Below, one piece after another: positions 40,741-50,275 of a DNA stretch of 64,000 bases. A program made the translations under genes and the position numbers. This DNA comes from DATLZU01 sp051293835 (GTDB lineage Bacteria > Nitrospirota > Nitrospiria > Nitrospirales > Nitrospiraceae): positions 341,788 through 405,787 of the forward strand of contig JBPKMA010000001.1 of NCBI GenBank assembly GCA_051293835.1, in the 5' to 3' direction. Under the pieces are notes generated by a model. The model was not told the DNA's origin and made no database searches. It was given only the letters and a program-made list of their open reading frames with translations. The number at the start of each line of letters is the position of its first letter. Position 1 is the first letter of the stretch.

Positions 40741-41685
40741 ATGGTTTCCGCACCTGCCGAGTCGTTCTCACGTGACGAGCTGGAGATTCGAGCCAGAGGC
40801 CGGGTGATCCAGTTCGGCGCTGGCCCATTGGTCGTCGGGATCTTAAACGTGACGCCCGACTCGTTCTTCGACGGCGGCAAGTATCTCGATCGCGAGGCGG
40901 CCGTGGCCCACGCGGTTGCCATGGCGGAGAGCGGCGCCGATCTTCTGGATATCGGGGCGGAATCCTCACGGCCGGGCTCGTTGCCGATCACCGAGGCGGA
41001 AGAACTGCGGCGCCTGATCCCTGTCGTCCAAGCCGTGTGCGATGCCGTTTCGATTCCCGTCTCGGTCGATACGACCAAAGCCTCCGTGGCCCGCCGGGCG
41101 TTGGAAGCCGGCGCGGCGATCGTCAACGACATCAGCGGGCTGCGATTCGATCGGGACATGGCTATGCTCGTCGCCGAAAGCGGGGCGGGTCTCGTGCTCA
41201 TGCACATGCAAGGCACCCCCCGGACGATGCAGCACAATCCTGTGTATGCCGATGTCGTGCAGGACGTAAAGACGTTTTTCGCTGAACGGATCGAGGTCGC
41301 CGTCAAGGCGGGCATCTCGGCGAAGCAGATCATCCTTGACCCGGGAATCGGATTTGGTAAGCTTTTGAGCCATAACCTGACCCTTTTGGCTCGCCTCCGC
41401 GAGTTTTCGACGTTTCGTCGTCCCCTCATGGTCGGGGTGTCGCGGAAATCCTTCATTGGCCAGGTGCTTGATCGGCCCGTTGAGGGGCGATTGTTCGGGA
41501 CGGCGGCCGCCGTTGCCGTCGCCGTTGCCCACGGTGCGGATCTCGTGCGGGTGCATGACGTGGCGGAGATGAAGGACGTGGTCAGAATGGTGAAAGCGAT
41601 TGTCGACTGGCGATCGGCGGCCGATCCCCACCACGAGACCGCTCCCGTTATTCAGGAGAGGAACGGTGGGGATGCTGACAACTAG
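40741..41685 (+). CDS. folP: dihydropteroate synthase
   Basis: A 314-residue FolP, joining p-aminobenzoate to the pterin in folate synthesis. Signatures are VVGILNVTPDSFFDGGKYLDREAAVAHA, GADLLDIGAESSRPGS, IPVSVDTTKASVARRALEAGAAIVNDISG, LMHMQGTPRTMQ, DPGIGFGKLLSHNL and GVSRKSFIGQVL. An N-terminal extension of about 30 residues and a 25-residue tail exceed the usual length slightly. Adjacent to glmM, as in many bacteria. Confidence 0.95.
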   Translation: MVSAPAESFSRDELEIRARGRVIQFGAGPLVVGILNVTPDSFFDGGKYLDREAAVAHAVAMAESGADLLDIGAESSRPGSLPITEAEELRRLIPVVQAVCDAVSIPVSVDTTKASVARRALEAGAAIVNDISGLRFDRDMAMLVAESGAGLVLMHMQGTPRTMQHNPVYADVVQDVKTFFAERIEVAVKAGISAKQIILDPGIGFGKLLSHNLTLLARLREFSTFRRPLMVGVSRKSFIGQVLDRPVEGRLFGTAAAVAVAVAHGADLVRVHDVAEMKDVVRMVKAIVDWRSAADPHHETAPVIQERNGGDADN

Positions 41686-41698
41686 GGGAACAGAGGGT

Positions 41699-43048
41699 AT
41701 GCGCAAGCTATTCGGGACCGACGGAGTTCGCGGGGTTGCCAATCTGGAACCCATGACCAGCGAAATGGCGATGCAACTCGGGCGCGCAGCCGCCTATCTG
41801 TTCATGCGGCGCGCCGGCCGACACCAGATCGTCATCGGCAAAGACACCCGCTTGTCAGGCTACATGCTGGAGTCAGCCCTCACGTCCGGCATCTGCTCGA
41901 TGGGCGTGGACGTGCTCTTGGTGGGACCGATGCCCACCCCGGCTATTGCCTTTCTGACCCGGAGTCTTCGGGCGGATGCGGGGGTGGTGATCTCGGCGTC
42001 CCACAATCCCTATCAGGACAACGGCATCAAGTTCTTTTCCAGCGACGGCTTCAAGCTGCCGGACGAGCTGGAAGCCAGAATGGAAGAACTGATCGTTTCG
42101 AGCGAGATCAGCCATCTGCGGCCGACCGCGGAAGCGGTCGGGAAAGCGTTCCGGATCGACGACGCCGAAGGACGCTACATCGAATTCGTGAAACGGTCAT
42201 TGCCACGGGATATGGATTTCCAGGGTATCAAGGTCGTCGTGGATTGCGCCAACGGCGCCGCGTACAAGGTCGCGCCCACGGTGCTGCGCGAGTTGGGCGC
42301 GACGGTGGAGGTTATCGCCAACAAGCCCGACGGGACGAACATCAATGCCGGCTGCGGTGCGGTCTATCCTCAACTGCTGCAAGAGGCCGTCGTCCGGCAT
42401 CGAGCCGACATTGGAATCGCGCTCGACGGCGACGCCGATCGCGCCATCTTCGTGTGCGAGCGGGGACAGGTCATCAACGGCGACCACGTGATGGCAGCGC
42501 TAGCGCTCGATCTCGACGCGCGCGGACAGTTGGCGAAACGCACGGTCGTGGGCACGGTCATGAGCAACTTCGGGCTGGAGCTCGCGATGGCGAAGGCGGG
42601 TATCACGCTGGTGCGTGCGCCGGTCGGCGACCGATACATTTTGGAACGCATGTTAGCCGACGGCTACAATTTCGGCGGCGAACAGTCCGGACATTTCATT
42701 TTCCTCGATCACAACACCACCGGCGATGGGCTCATTTCCGCGTTGCAGGTGCTGTCCCTGATGAAACGCACCGGCCAACCGCTGTCGGAACTGGCTAAGG
42801 TCATGACGGCAGTCCCCCAGGTGCTGCTCAACGTGCAGGTGAAGGAAAAACCAGACCTCGCGGGAATCCCGGCGATCCAGCGTGCGATCGAGGCTGGCGA
42901 AGCCAAACTAAACGGTGCTGGCCGCGTGCTGGTCCGCTACTCGGGAACGGAGTCGGTGCTCCGGATCATGGTCGAAGGGGAACACGACTCTCTGATCCGG
43001 GAAGTAGCCGATCAGCTTGCAGCAGTCGTTCGGGCGCATCTTGGATAG
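41699..43048 (+). CDS. glmM: phosphoglucosamine mutase
   Basis: A 449-residue GlmM, converting glucosamine-6-phosphate to glucosamine-1-phosphate for UDP-GlcNAc. It starts MRKLFGTDGVRGVAN, which fixes the start at ATG 41699 (AGAGGG upstream) and not the longer frame. The phosphoserine is S101 in VVISASHNPYQDNGIKFF; metal-binding DGDADRA occurs in IALDGDADRAIFV; sugar-binding GGEQSGHFIF; phosphate-binding RYSGTESVLRIMVEG. Starts 13 bp after folP. Confidence 0.96.
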   Translation: MRKLFGTDGVRGVANLEPMTSEMAMQLGRAAAYLFMRRAGRHQIVIGKDTRLSGYMLESALTSGICSMGVDVLLVGPMPTPAIAFLTRSLRADAGVVISASHNPYQDNGIKFFSSDGFKLPDELEARMEELIVSSEISHLRPTAEAVGKAFRIDDAEGRYIEFVKRSLPRDMDFQGIKVVVDCANGAAYKVAPTVLRELGATVEVIANKPDGTNINAGCGAVYPQLLQEAVVRHRADIGIALDGDADRAIFVCERGQVINGDHVMAALALDLDARGQLAKRTVVGTVMSNFGLELAMAKAGITLVRAPVGDRYILERMLADGYNFGGEQSGHFIFLDHNTTGDGLISALQVLSLMKRTGQPLSELAKVMTAVPQVLLNVQVKEKPDLAGIPAIQRAIEAGEAKLNGAGRVLVRYSGTESVLRIMVEGEHDSLIREVADQLAAVVRAHLG

Positions 43049-43081
43049 GCCCCGATCGGGCCCATAAGCCAGGGGTCATTC

Positions 43082-45622
43082 ATGCTCCCGCCCCTGACCG
43101 TTGCCTTGCTCACCGGCTTAGTTCTCGGGTCCTACTTACCCTACATTCCTCTTTCCATTCTCGGCGTGCTGGTCGTGGCCGCCGTCGGCTTGACCTGGGC
43201 GGGAGGGGGCGCGCGCGAATTTTCACGAGGGCTCGTCCTCTATGCCGCTCTGTTGGTCGGCGTGCTCTACTGGACCTTCTATACCTGGGCCGTCCATCGT
43301 TCTCCGCTTCCCGATCGGGTCGATTTGGCGCCCGCCAGGGTGCTTGGAACCGTGGTCGAGCCGGTTCGCTATGGGCCGGATCGTGCAGTCGTGATCGTCG
43401 AAGGCACGATCCGCGATCCTGGCGGAGATCTCACGCGGGATGCCGGGCGAATTCGACTGACCTGGCGAGAACCGGATCGCGCCTTTGCGCGGGGAGACCG
43501 GATCGAGTTCTCGGCGCGGCTTCATTCCCCCGCTGGACTCTTGAATCCTGGCGGATTCGACTATGCCGCCTACCTCGAACGGCAGGACATTCAAGCCGTC
43601 GCCTCAGTGACGGGGCCGGGAGCAGTCAGATCGGTCGAATCGGGTCGGGAATCACTTCGGTGGGGACTCTGGTGGCGTGTCGATCATTGGCGGGACGAGA
43701 TCCGCCGCGCCGCAGTTGCGACACTGGAGGGAACGGCTCTGGGTCTCTACTTGGGCATGATCGTCGGTGAACAGGGGTATCTCCCGCCGGAGGTGCGGGA
43801 CGCCTTCATGACGGCCGGCGTCGTGCACATTCTCTCCATCTCCGGTTCGCACCTCGGACTCATCGCGCTTCTGTGCTTCTGGGCGGTGAAGCGGCTCTGT
43901 ATGACCCTCCCTGCCTCATGGTTGCTGGCGCTGTCCCTGCGCGTCATCCCGACGCGGTTGGCCGCCGCCGTCACCGTTGTGCCGGTCACGTTCTACACAG
44001 CGTTGGCTGGAGCCGAAGTGGCAACCGTCCGCTCGCTGGTCATGATCCTGATATTTCTCGCCGCTGTGTGGTTGGGGCGGGACAAGCACATGCGCTCGGC
44101 CCTCGCGCTCGCCGCTCTGTTGATCCTGTTCCATGATCCCCGTGCCCTGTTCGACATCTCGTTTCAACTGTCCTACCTCTCGGTCTTGGCCATTGCGCTC
44201 GCGTTGCCGGCGACGCAAAGCAGCCAGGCCGATACGACACGCCCGGGGTTCCAACCCATGAATTGGGTGGAATGGGGCAGGGAGTCTATGCGGATAACCG
44301 GGGTGGTCACGCTCGCGACCCTCCCGCTCGTGGCCTATTATTTCAACCAAGTCGCGTGGATCGGGTTGATCGCCAACTTGATCGTCGTCCCGTTGACCGG
44401 ATTGGCGTTGGTGCCGCTGGGCCTCGGTTCGGCCGTATGGCTGTTGTTGGCGGGCGGTGATCAGTTGCCGGCTGCCACGATGAATCAGATGCTCTTCGAC
44501 CTGGCTGCGCGAATCGCCGATTGGTTTGCGTCCCTCCCGGGAGCGGAGTGGCACGTTGCCGCACCGGCGGTTCCAGCCTTAGGTGCGTTTTACGTGTTCC
44601 TCTGGTGGGCCATGCGGCGGCAGAGTTCCGTGGCTTCTCGGATCGCCGCCGTGGTCACCATCGTGTTGTTGCTGGCCTGGTGGGGGTGGTCGCCGCGCGA
44701 ACGACCGGATGGCGAAACGGTCCGGGTGACGTTTCTCGACGTGGGGCAGGGTGATGCCACGGTCGTTGAACTGCCCGACGGGCGAACTGTGCTGATTGAC
44801 GGCGGCGCGACTTCCGAGCGTTTCGACATGGGGCACCACGTTGTTGGCCCGTTTCTGTGGAATCGCGGAGTACGATCGATCGATCATGTGATCGGGACCC
44901 ATCCGCAGGTGGACCATGTCGGGGGGCTCGCCTGGATCCTTCGCCATTTCCCGGTCGGCCAGTATTGGGGAAACGGTGCCGCGAGAAGCGAGGTGTTTTA
45001 TCGGAAGCTGGAAGGTGCGCTGGCGGCGAGAGGGCTCGCCGAGCGTGTGGCGCGGGCAGGTGATACCGTCATCGAGTCAGGGGCGTGCCGGCTGTTCGTG
45101 CTCCATCCGCCGGCCGGTGCTGTATCTGCCCTGTCGCTGCCTGCTCGCGCAGCCGGGACGACGCTCAACAACCACTCGGTCGTCACTCGGCTGGAATGCG
45201 GGTCGCTTTCATTTCTGTTTGCTGCCGATCTCGAGGCGCAAGGACTGCTGCGCCTGGTCGAGACCGACGGCGCGCGGCCAGCGACGATTCTCAAGGTGCC
45301 CCATCACGGCGCGAAAAGCTCGCTGAGCCACCTCTGGCTGGAGCGCGTTCATCCGGCTGCCGCCGTGATTTCGGTCGGGCGGCACAATCCGTACGGACAT
45401 CCCGCCGCTACAGTGTTGGAGGCGCTCGCTGCCGTCGGAAGCCGCATTTTGAGAACCGATGTCGACGGAGCGGTGTGGATAACGGCCCACGTGTCGTCGT
45501 CCAGAGTCACGATCCACACCATGAAAGAGTGGCTCTTGGTGCCGGTCCAGATTGGAGCCACCATGACGGCCGCTGAGCGGCAAAACCTCTCCCGATTAAG
45601 ATTCCGCTGGGGAATCCACTAA
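43082..45622 (+). CDS. comEC: ComEC/Rec2 family competence channel protein
   Basis: An 846-residue inner-membrane DNA uptake channel. The N-terminal part has membrane helices and an OB-like DUF4131 region (about residues 1-190). The Competence domain with many helices follows (about 220-520: MTAGVVHILSISGSHLGLIALL is the hallmark). The C-terminal metallo-beta-lactamase-like domain (about 550-800) has VTFLDVGQGDATVVELPDGRTVLIDGG, GTHPQVDHVGGL, LNNHSVVTRLECGSLSFLFAAD and VPHHGAKSSL. The HxDxDH metal motif reads HPQVDH, with the first aspartate replaced by glutamine. It suggests natural transformation, though no other com gene is in view. Confidence 0.92.
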   Translation: MLPPLTVALLTGLVLGSYLPYIPLSILGVLVVAAVGLTWAGGGAREFSRGLVLYAALLVGVLYWTFYTWAVHRSPLPDRVDLAPARVLGTVVEPVRYGPDRAVVIVEGTIRDPGGDLTRDAGRIRLTWREPDRAFARGDRIEFSARLHSPAGLLNPGGFDYAAYLERQDIQAVASVTGPGAVRSVESGRESLRWGLWWRVDHWRDEIRRAAVATLEGTALGLYLGMIVGEQGYLPPEVRDAFMTAGVVHILSISGSHLGLIALLCFWAVKRLCMTLPASWLLALSLRVIPTRLAAAVTVVPVTFYTALAGAEVATVRSLVMILIFLAAVWLGRDKHMRSALALAALLILFHDPRALFDISFQLSYLSVLAIALALPATQSSQADTTRPGFQPMNWVEWGRESMRITGVVTLATLPLVAYYFNQVAWIGLIANLIVVPLTGLALVPLGLGSAVWLLLAGGDQLPAATMNQMLFDLAARIADWFASLPGAEWHVAAPAVPALGAFYVFLWWAMRRQSSVASRIAAVVTIVLLLAWWGWSPRERPDGETVRVTFLDVGQGDATVVELPDGRTVLIDGGATSERFDMGHHVVGPFLWNRGVRSIDHVIGTHPQVDHVGGLAWILRHFPVGQYWGNGAARSEVFYRKLEGALAARGLAERVARAGDTVIESGACRLFVLHPPAGAVSALSLPARAAGTTLNNHSVVTRLECGSLSFLFAADLEAQGLLRLVETDGARPATILKVPHHGAKSSLSHLWLERVHPAAAVISVGRHNPYGHPAATVLEALAAVGSRILRTDVDGAVWITAHVSSSRVTIHTMKEWLLVPVQIGATMTAAERQNLSRLRFRWGIH

Positions 45623-45960
45623 CAACGGCTGAACAATAGGCGCGAGACGAGCAGCCCAAGGCGAGAGGATCGGGTCTCCTCCTCATCCGGTCATGCTGTT
45701 CACACAGGGGAAAATCAAAGGCCCCGGAGACGGTTTTTTTCCTGCACGCGCCCGGTCCTCCCTTATGTGTCGACCCGTCCAAAATTGTGCATCCGCCGAA
45801 ATTCTTGACGGATTTTTGTCCCTCCTTCAATACGTGTCGGTCGTTGATCTACCTGAAACTTCTTAGTTTTTAAGCGCATGGCACAAATGCTATCAAGGCA
45901 TGGCATGTGCATGCCTGTTGCGCCGACCTGGTCTCGTTTGTGACATAGTGGAGCCATGTG
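45623..45960. other. regulatory intergenic region before the exopolysaccharide cluster
   Basis: A 338-bp stretch without a supported gene. It includes CCGGAGACGG followed by seven T residues near 45730, a weak terminator candidate for comEC. The last 70 bp hold a sigma54-like site, a perfect palindrome and two GCATGGCA copies. AT content rises near 45780-45880. Confidence 0.5.
45896..45915 (+). promoter_or_regulatory. sigma54-like site overlapping a perfect palindrome
   Basis: AGGCATGGCATGTGCAT (45896-45912) has GG and GC 10 bp apart and fits the -24/-12 pattern TGGCACG-N4-TTGCA with few mismatches. GGCATG-TG-CATGCC (45902-45915) is a perfect inverted repeat over it. GCATGGCA also occurs just upstream. 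The site lies about 46 bp before the small regulator gene and could be its operator. Confidence 0.4.
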
Positions 45961-46137
45961 ATGCCTAAATCAGTGCGGATCGTCATTCAACTTCCGGTGG
46001 AACTGAAGCGTCAGTTGGATGAGCTGAAACGGCAGGGCTATACGACCAGCGGCTTCATTCGGGCGATGTTGGAGCGGGAACTGCAGAAGTCCGAGCCGAG
46101 ACCGACCGAGCTCAAACGGGTTCCGATCAAGCGGTGA
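45961..46137 (+). CDS. small ribbon-helix-helix-like DNA-binding protein
   Basis: A 58-residue protein too short for usual length cut-offs. VRIVIQLPVELKRQLDELKRQGYTTSGFIRAMLEREL matches a ribbon-helix-helix layout: a short strand (VRIVIQL), a first helix, a GYTTS turn and a second helix (GFIRAMLERELQ). A basic tail ends VPIKR. TGGAGC lies 8 nt before the ATG. Such proteins dimerise and bind short inverted repeats, often in their own promoter; a palindrome lies directly upstream. It may act as the local regulator of the cluster or be the antitoxin half of a pair, but no toxin gene follows. Confidence 0.7.
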   Translation: MPKSVRIVIQLPVELKRQLDELKRQGYTTSGFIRAMLERELQKSEPRPTELKRVPIKR

Positions 46138-46225
46138 TGACCATGCGCAGGAGCGGATCGGTTCACCCGCAACGGGATCACACAGCGGCAGCGGACGTGC
46201 CGAACGACGAAGAGGGGAAAGCGAG

Positions 46226-47230
46226 GTGCCGCGTCTATCGGACATCATTCGGGCACAACATCATGCGGTGCCGGTGCCGAGCGGTATGAGCGGGACGTTC
46301 TCTACGCCCTCTCCCCGAAAAGCGGCTACGGCAGAGGGAGTTGCGACCCTTTCGGATCCGGACTGGTATGAGTTGGCGAAAGGGGAAGTGTTGCGACTGG
46401 AGCAAACCGTCCGGCAGGAGGCGGCGGTACGGATCGATCCTCTTGTGCAGGCGGCGGCTGGCCTCGCGGCCGCGGTGCAGCGGGACGACACGTTGCTGTT
46501 GAAGGTCTTTTCATGTTCGGACGGGCGGCTCCTCGCCACCAATCCTGTTCATGTTGCCATTCTCGCCGTGAAAGTCGGCATCGGATTGGACTATGACGCC
46601 ATCGCGCTAGAGCGCCTAGCCTTGGCCGGGCTCCTTCACGACGTGGGCATGTTTGCGTTGCCGGAGATGTTGGTGATGAAACCCGCGGCATTGACGGCTG
46701 ACGAACGAGCTCAAATCCAAACACACCCGCAGTTGGGTCATGAACTGCTAAGCAGACTGGGCCCGAGTTACGGCTGGCTGGCGAGCCTCATCCGGCAGGA
46801 ACATGAGCGCTGGGACGGTCAAGGCTATCCCGATCGGTTGCAGGGCGCCCAGATTCACGACCACGCCCAATTGATCGGTCTGGCGGATGTGCTCGACGCG
46901 ATGATCAGCCCCAGGCCCTATCGCCGCCGGATGGCGCCGCACTACGCGGTCAGGCGCTTGCTGGTGAACGAGAAACAGACGTTTCCGCACCACCTGCTCA
47001 AGGCGCTCGTCGGGCAACTGTCCGTCTATCCGCTCGGCACCACCGTGCGGCTGAACACTGGGGAAATTGGCACCGTGATTCATGTTACTCCGCGACACCC
47101 GCTGCGCCCTGTGCTCCGGATCGAGCAGACCGGTGAAAGCGACGGGGCAACGTCAGGCCGAATTCTGGACCTCAGCAAGACCACGCTCGTCCATATCGCG
47201 GAAGTGTTAGATCCGCCGGAAGCGAAGTGA
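46226..47230 (+). CDS. HD-GYP domain protein (putative cyclic-di-GMP phosphodiesterase)
   Basis: A 334-residue protein. The N-terminal about 100 residues have no recognised domain. The HD-GYP domain follows: H138-D139 in LAGLLHDVGMFALPEMLVMKPAALTADE, HPQLGHELL, then H193 in RQEHERWDGQGYPDRLQGAQIHDHAQLIGLADVLDAM with the GYP motif at 200-202. A C-terminal segment of about 70 residues (YPLGTTVRLNTGEIGTVIHV) is the usual DUF3391-like tail. The domain hydrolyses cyclic-di-GMP in active members, and metal-binding residues look complete. The GTG start has GGGAAAGCGAG upstream. Position at the head of the cluster suggests control of polysaccharide output. Confidence 0.88.
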   Translation: MPRLSDIIRAQHHAVPVPSGMSGTFSTPSPRKAATAEGVATLSDPDWYELAKGEVLRLEQTVRQEAAVRIDPLVQAAAGLAAAVQRDDTLLLKVFSCSDGRLLATNPVHVAILAVKVGIGLDYDAIALERLALAGLLHDVGMFALPEMLVMKPAALTADERAQIQTHPQLGHELLSRLGPSYGWLASLIRQEHERWDGQGYPDRLQGAQIHDHAQLIGLADVLDAMISPRPYRRRMAPHYAVRRLLVNEKQTFPHHLLKALVGQLSVYPLGTTVRLNTGEIGTVIHVTPRHPLRPVLRIEQTGESDGATSGRILDLSKTTLVHIAEVLDPPEAK

Positions 47231-47240
47231 GCGTGAAGCC

Positions 47241-48044
47241 ATGAAGAGTGGACGCAGGATTGTTCACGCGGCCATACCCATTGTACTAGCGGCGATCTGC
47301 GCGGTCGGTGTGGCAGGATGCCGAAATCCCGCGCAATCCACGCTGCCGCCGACGGCCATCACCCGGCCGGCCGAACCATTGCCGCCGCTGCCTAAAGGCG
47401 ACGTCTATGCCGACGAAACCGTCCCCAGTTCTGATGCGCTGATCGAGCCGGGGGATACGTTGGATGTGACGATCCGGCGCGGAGCCGGAGAGGAAAAATT
47501 CAGCGCGACGGTCCGCGAGTCGGGCACGGTCAGCCTGTCCTTCGTGGAAGTCGCGGTGGCTGGCTTGACGGCAGCTCAGGCCGAGGCCCGGATTCAGGAG
47601 AGCGTGACGCCCTACATGCGTCAGCCGCGGGTTCAGGTGCAGTTGAAGAAGAAGGCCCTACGCGTAAAACGGGTGTTCGTGTTCGGCGACGTCAAAAAGC
47701 CGGGGATGATTCCGATGTCACGCAATATGACGGTCATCCAGGCGCTGGCGATGGCCGAGAATTACAACGAGACGGCGCTGCTGGAAGAGATCCGGATCAT
47801 CCGCGGCGGCGACCTGCAACGGCCGAAGATTCTTACTGCCGACCTGGCCCGACTCTACACCTACGGGGATTTCAGCCGGAATCTGCAGCTGGAGGAGAAC
47901 GATATCGTGTTCGTGCCGCGCGAGCATCTTGGCGATGCGGCGGAAGCGGCCAAGAAGATCATGCCGATCGTGCAGGCCGCCATTACGCCGTTCTATCCGG
48001 CCTTCCTCGTTCCCGCATTCTTCCCTGGGGCGGTCGTTAGGTAG
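47241..48044 (+). CDS. polysaccharide export outer-membrane lipoprotein, Wza-like
   Basis: A 267-residue lipoprotein: the signal ends in a lipobox, AVGVAGC, with C27 as lipidated residue. The Poly_export domain follows (IEPGDTLDVTIRRGAGEEKFSATVRESGTVSLSFVEVAVAGLTAAQAEARI), then a SLBB domain (KRVFVFGDVKKPGMIPMSRNMTVIQALAMAENYN) and an NDIVFVPREHLG end. It would form the outer-membrane export channel working with the Wzc-like kinase encoded next. It is shorter than E. coli Wza. It begins 10 bp after the HD-GYP gene, so the two are probably co-transcribed. Confidence 0.92.
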   Translation: MKSGRRIVHAAIPIVLAAICAVGVAGCRNPAQSTLPPTAITRPAEPLPPLPKGDVYADETVPSSDALIEPGDTLDVTIRRGAGEEKFSATVRESGTVSLSFVEVAVAGLTAAQAEARIQESVTPYMRQPRVQVQLKKKALRVKRVFVFGDVKKPGMIPMSRNMTVIQALAMAENYNETALLEEIRIIRGGDLQRPKILTADLARLYTYGDFSRNLQLEENDIVFVPREHLGDAAEAAKKIMPIVQAAITPFYPAFLVPAFFPGAVVR

Positions 48045-48087
48045 CGCGGAAAGCGTGGGCGCGCTCGGTGCGCCAGCGACGGGATGC

Positions 48088-50226
48088 ATGGCCCAGTACG
48101 AACTCGACCTCATCGACTACTGGCTGATCCTCAAGAAGCGGCGATACCTCATTCTGTTTTCCGCCGCGTTGGTGGTCGTCTTTACCTTCCTCTTCTCCAA
48201 AATGCTCCAACCCGAGCCGGTCTATGAAGCCACCGCCCGGGTAAAGTTCGACCGGAGCAGCACCGTCGCGCAACAATTGCTGGAATCTCTGTCGTTTTCC
48301 TCCGCCAACGATCTCAGCACACAAACCGAGTTCATCCGGAGCTTCCCGGTAATGGAACGCGTGGCCAAGGAATTGGGCTTGGTGCCGGCGGAGCTGCCCC
48401 CAGAGGCGCGCCAGTCCGCCGAGTATCTGAACCGCATCTATGAACTGGGACAGCAGATCAAGACCGCGCGGGAACCCGACACCAATATCATCCGGATCAC
48501 GGCCACAGCTGACCGGCCGGAGATGGCCGAACGAATGGCCAACACGGTGGCTAACGCCTATCGCATCGAAAACATCACAGCCCGGAACCGGATGGTGATG
48601 GAGTCGCGACGATTCGTCGAAGAACAATTGGCCACGCTGGAACGGAAACTCAGCGAGGCGGAAGAGGCGTTGCGCGCGTTTAAGGAACGGGAAGGGCAAG
48701 TGTTTCTGGCCGAGGAAGCCAAGGCTGCTTTGGAGACCTTCACCAAGTTGGAAGAAGAATACAACGCCGTCCTGCGCCGCAAAGACGAAACCGCCAAACA
48801 GATTCAGGCGTTGAGCAAGGGAGACGGAGACGCCGGCGGCCAGATCGGGCGGATCTTCACGGAGGAGCCGAACGCGCTCCTAGGGATTCTTAACAACAAG
48901 TTGATGGATCTGCTGCAGGAGCGCTCCACGTTGCTGATCAACTACACCGTGCAGCACCCGAAGGTGCAGGAGCTGCAACGCAGGATCGCGAACGTCAAGG
49001 CGGAGATGACGCGCGAGTTGGCTTCCAAACTGAAGACGCTGAACGACCGGGAAGCGGCACTCAAAGTGCAGATCGATCGCTATCGCGAGCGGTACCTGGC
49101 GTTCCCCAAAGCGGCCATCGAGCTCAACCGGCTCGAACGCGAGGTAAAGGTGAATTCTGATCTGTACGCAACGCTCAAGGTCAAACACCAGGAACTCCTG
49201 ATCAAAAGCGCCGAGCAGATCGAAGAAGTAACGATCATCGCGCCGGCCGTCGCTCCCACTGGCCCGGTCAACGCACCCAATACTGGGTTGAACCTCATGG
49301 TCGGCTCCCTGATGGGCGTTTTTCTGGGCATCGTGCTCGCGTTTGCGCGGGAATCGTTCGATACGTCGATTGGCACGATCGAGGGCGTCGAGGACTTTCT
49401 CAAGGTGCCCGTGCTGGGCGTGATCCCGCAGTTCGACGACCGGGAGCTGGAAGAAGCGGCGAAGGCGTCTCTCCCGCCGAACACGCCGCGCGGGACGATC
49501 GAGAATTTCTCGAAATTGATCTGTCTCATCGATCCCAAGTCGGTCCTGTCGGAGAGTCTGCGGTCGCTGCGGACCAATATCCAGTTTGCGAGCATGGACC
49601 GGCGGGTGAAGTCCATCCTGTTCACCAGCGCGGGACTCGGGGAAGGGAAAAGCACCTGCGTGATCAACCTGGCGATTACCCTGGCCCAGGAAGGCCAACG
49701 CGTCCTGTTGGTGGACGCCGACCTCCGCCGGCCCATCGTCCATCAGCGACTGGGGCTCCCACGCGAGCCGGGCCTCGTGGACGCCTTGTTGGGCAGTATT
49801 CCCTGGCGGAAGTCGGTGCGATCGGCGACGGATTTGATGCTCGGGACCCTGGGTGTCGATCGGGTGATGACGAGCCCCGGCCTCGACAACCTTTTCGTGC
49901 TGACCAGCGGCTCTCCCTCCGGCAACCCCAGCGAGTTCATGAACCTGAACAAGATCAAGGCGCTGGTCACGGAGATGCAGGAGGAATACGACGTCGTGCT
50001 GTTCGATACGCCGCCGATCCTTCCCGTCACCGACGCCGTGGCGATAAGCTCGCGCGTCGACGGAACCATCCTTGTGTATCAAGTGGGACGGATCGGACGC
50101 CATGCGTTGAAGCGGGCCAAGTTCCTGCTCGATCACGCGCAGGCCAATGTGCTCGGCGTGGTGCTGACCAACGTCAGGGCGGAAATTTCCGCCGACGCCG
50201 GACTGTACCGGTACCAGTATCGCTGA
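48088..50226 (+). CDS. polysaccharide co-polymerase / tyrosine autokinase, Wzc-like
   Basis: A 712-residue BY-kinase. An N-terminal Wzz domain with a membrane helix (about residues 18-38) leads to a periplasmic coiled coil (about 170-340, with AEEALRAFKEREGQVFLAEEA and QERSTLLINYTVQHPKV), a second helix (about 405-425, TGLNLMVGSLMGVFLGIVLAF) and the cytoplasmic kinase. Walker A is at 514-523 (SAGLGEGKST), Walker A' VDADLRRP at 542-549, and Walker B VVLFDTPPILPVTDA. The tyrosine tail is short (LYRYQYR). The start at 48088 (GGGAT upstream) is uncertain; a GTG 33 bp upstream is possible. It controls chain length and export with the Wza-like protein. Confidence 0.93.
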   Translation: MAQYELDLIDYWLILKKRRYLILFSAALVVVFTFLFSKMLQPEPVYEATARVKFDRSSTVAQQLLESLSFSSANDLSTQTEFIRSFPVMERVAKELGLVPAELPPEARQSAEYLNRIYELGQQIKTAREPDTNIIRITATADRPEMAERMANTVANAYRIENITARNRMVMESRRFVEEQLATLERKLSEAEEALRAFKEREGQVFLAEEAKAALETFTKLEEEYNAVLRRKDETAKQIQALSKGDGDAGGQIGRIFTEEPNALLGILNNKLMDLLQERSTLLINYTVQHPKVQELQRRIANVKAEMTRELASKLKTLNDREAALKVQIDRYRERYLAFPKAAIELNRLEREVKVNSDLYATLKVKHQELLIKSAEQIEEVTIIAPAVAPTGPVNAPNTGLNLMVGSLMGVFLGIVLAFARESFDTSIGTIEGVEDFLKVPVLGVIPQFDDRELEEAAKASLPPNTPRGTIENFSKLICLIDPKSVLSESLRSLRTNIQFASMDRRVKSILFTSAGLGEGKSTCVINLAITLAQEGQRVLLVDADLRRPIVHQRLGLPREPGLVDALLGSIPWRKSVRSATDLMLGTLGVDRVMTSPGLDNLFVLTSGSPSGNPSEFMNLNKIKALVTEMQEEYDVVLFDTPPILPVTDAVAISSRVDGTILVYQVGRIGRHALKRAKFLLDHAQANVLGVVLTNVRAEISADAGLYRYQYR

Positions 50227-50275
50227 GGCGAGTAGGCGAGGGTGCCGCACGAGTCGGGAACCGTACGGTTTCCAA

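Noticed and set aside
45625..45960. Toxin-antitoxin pair around the small ribbon-helix-helix gene
   Set aside because: No toxin-like frame precedes or follows; the next gene is an HD-GYP protein 88 bp away.
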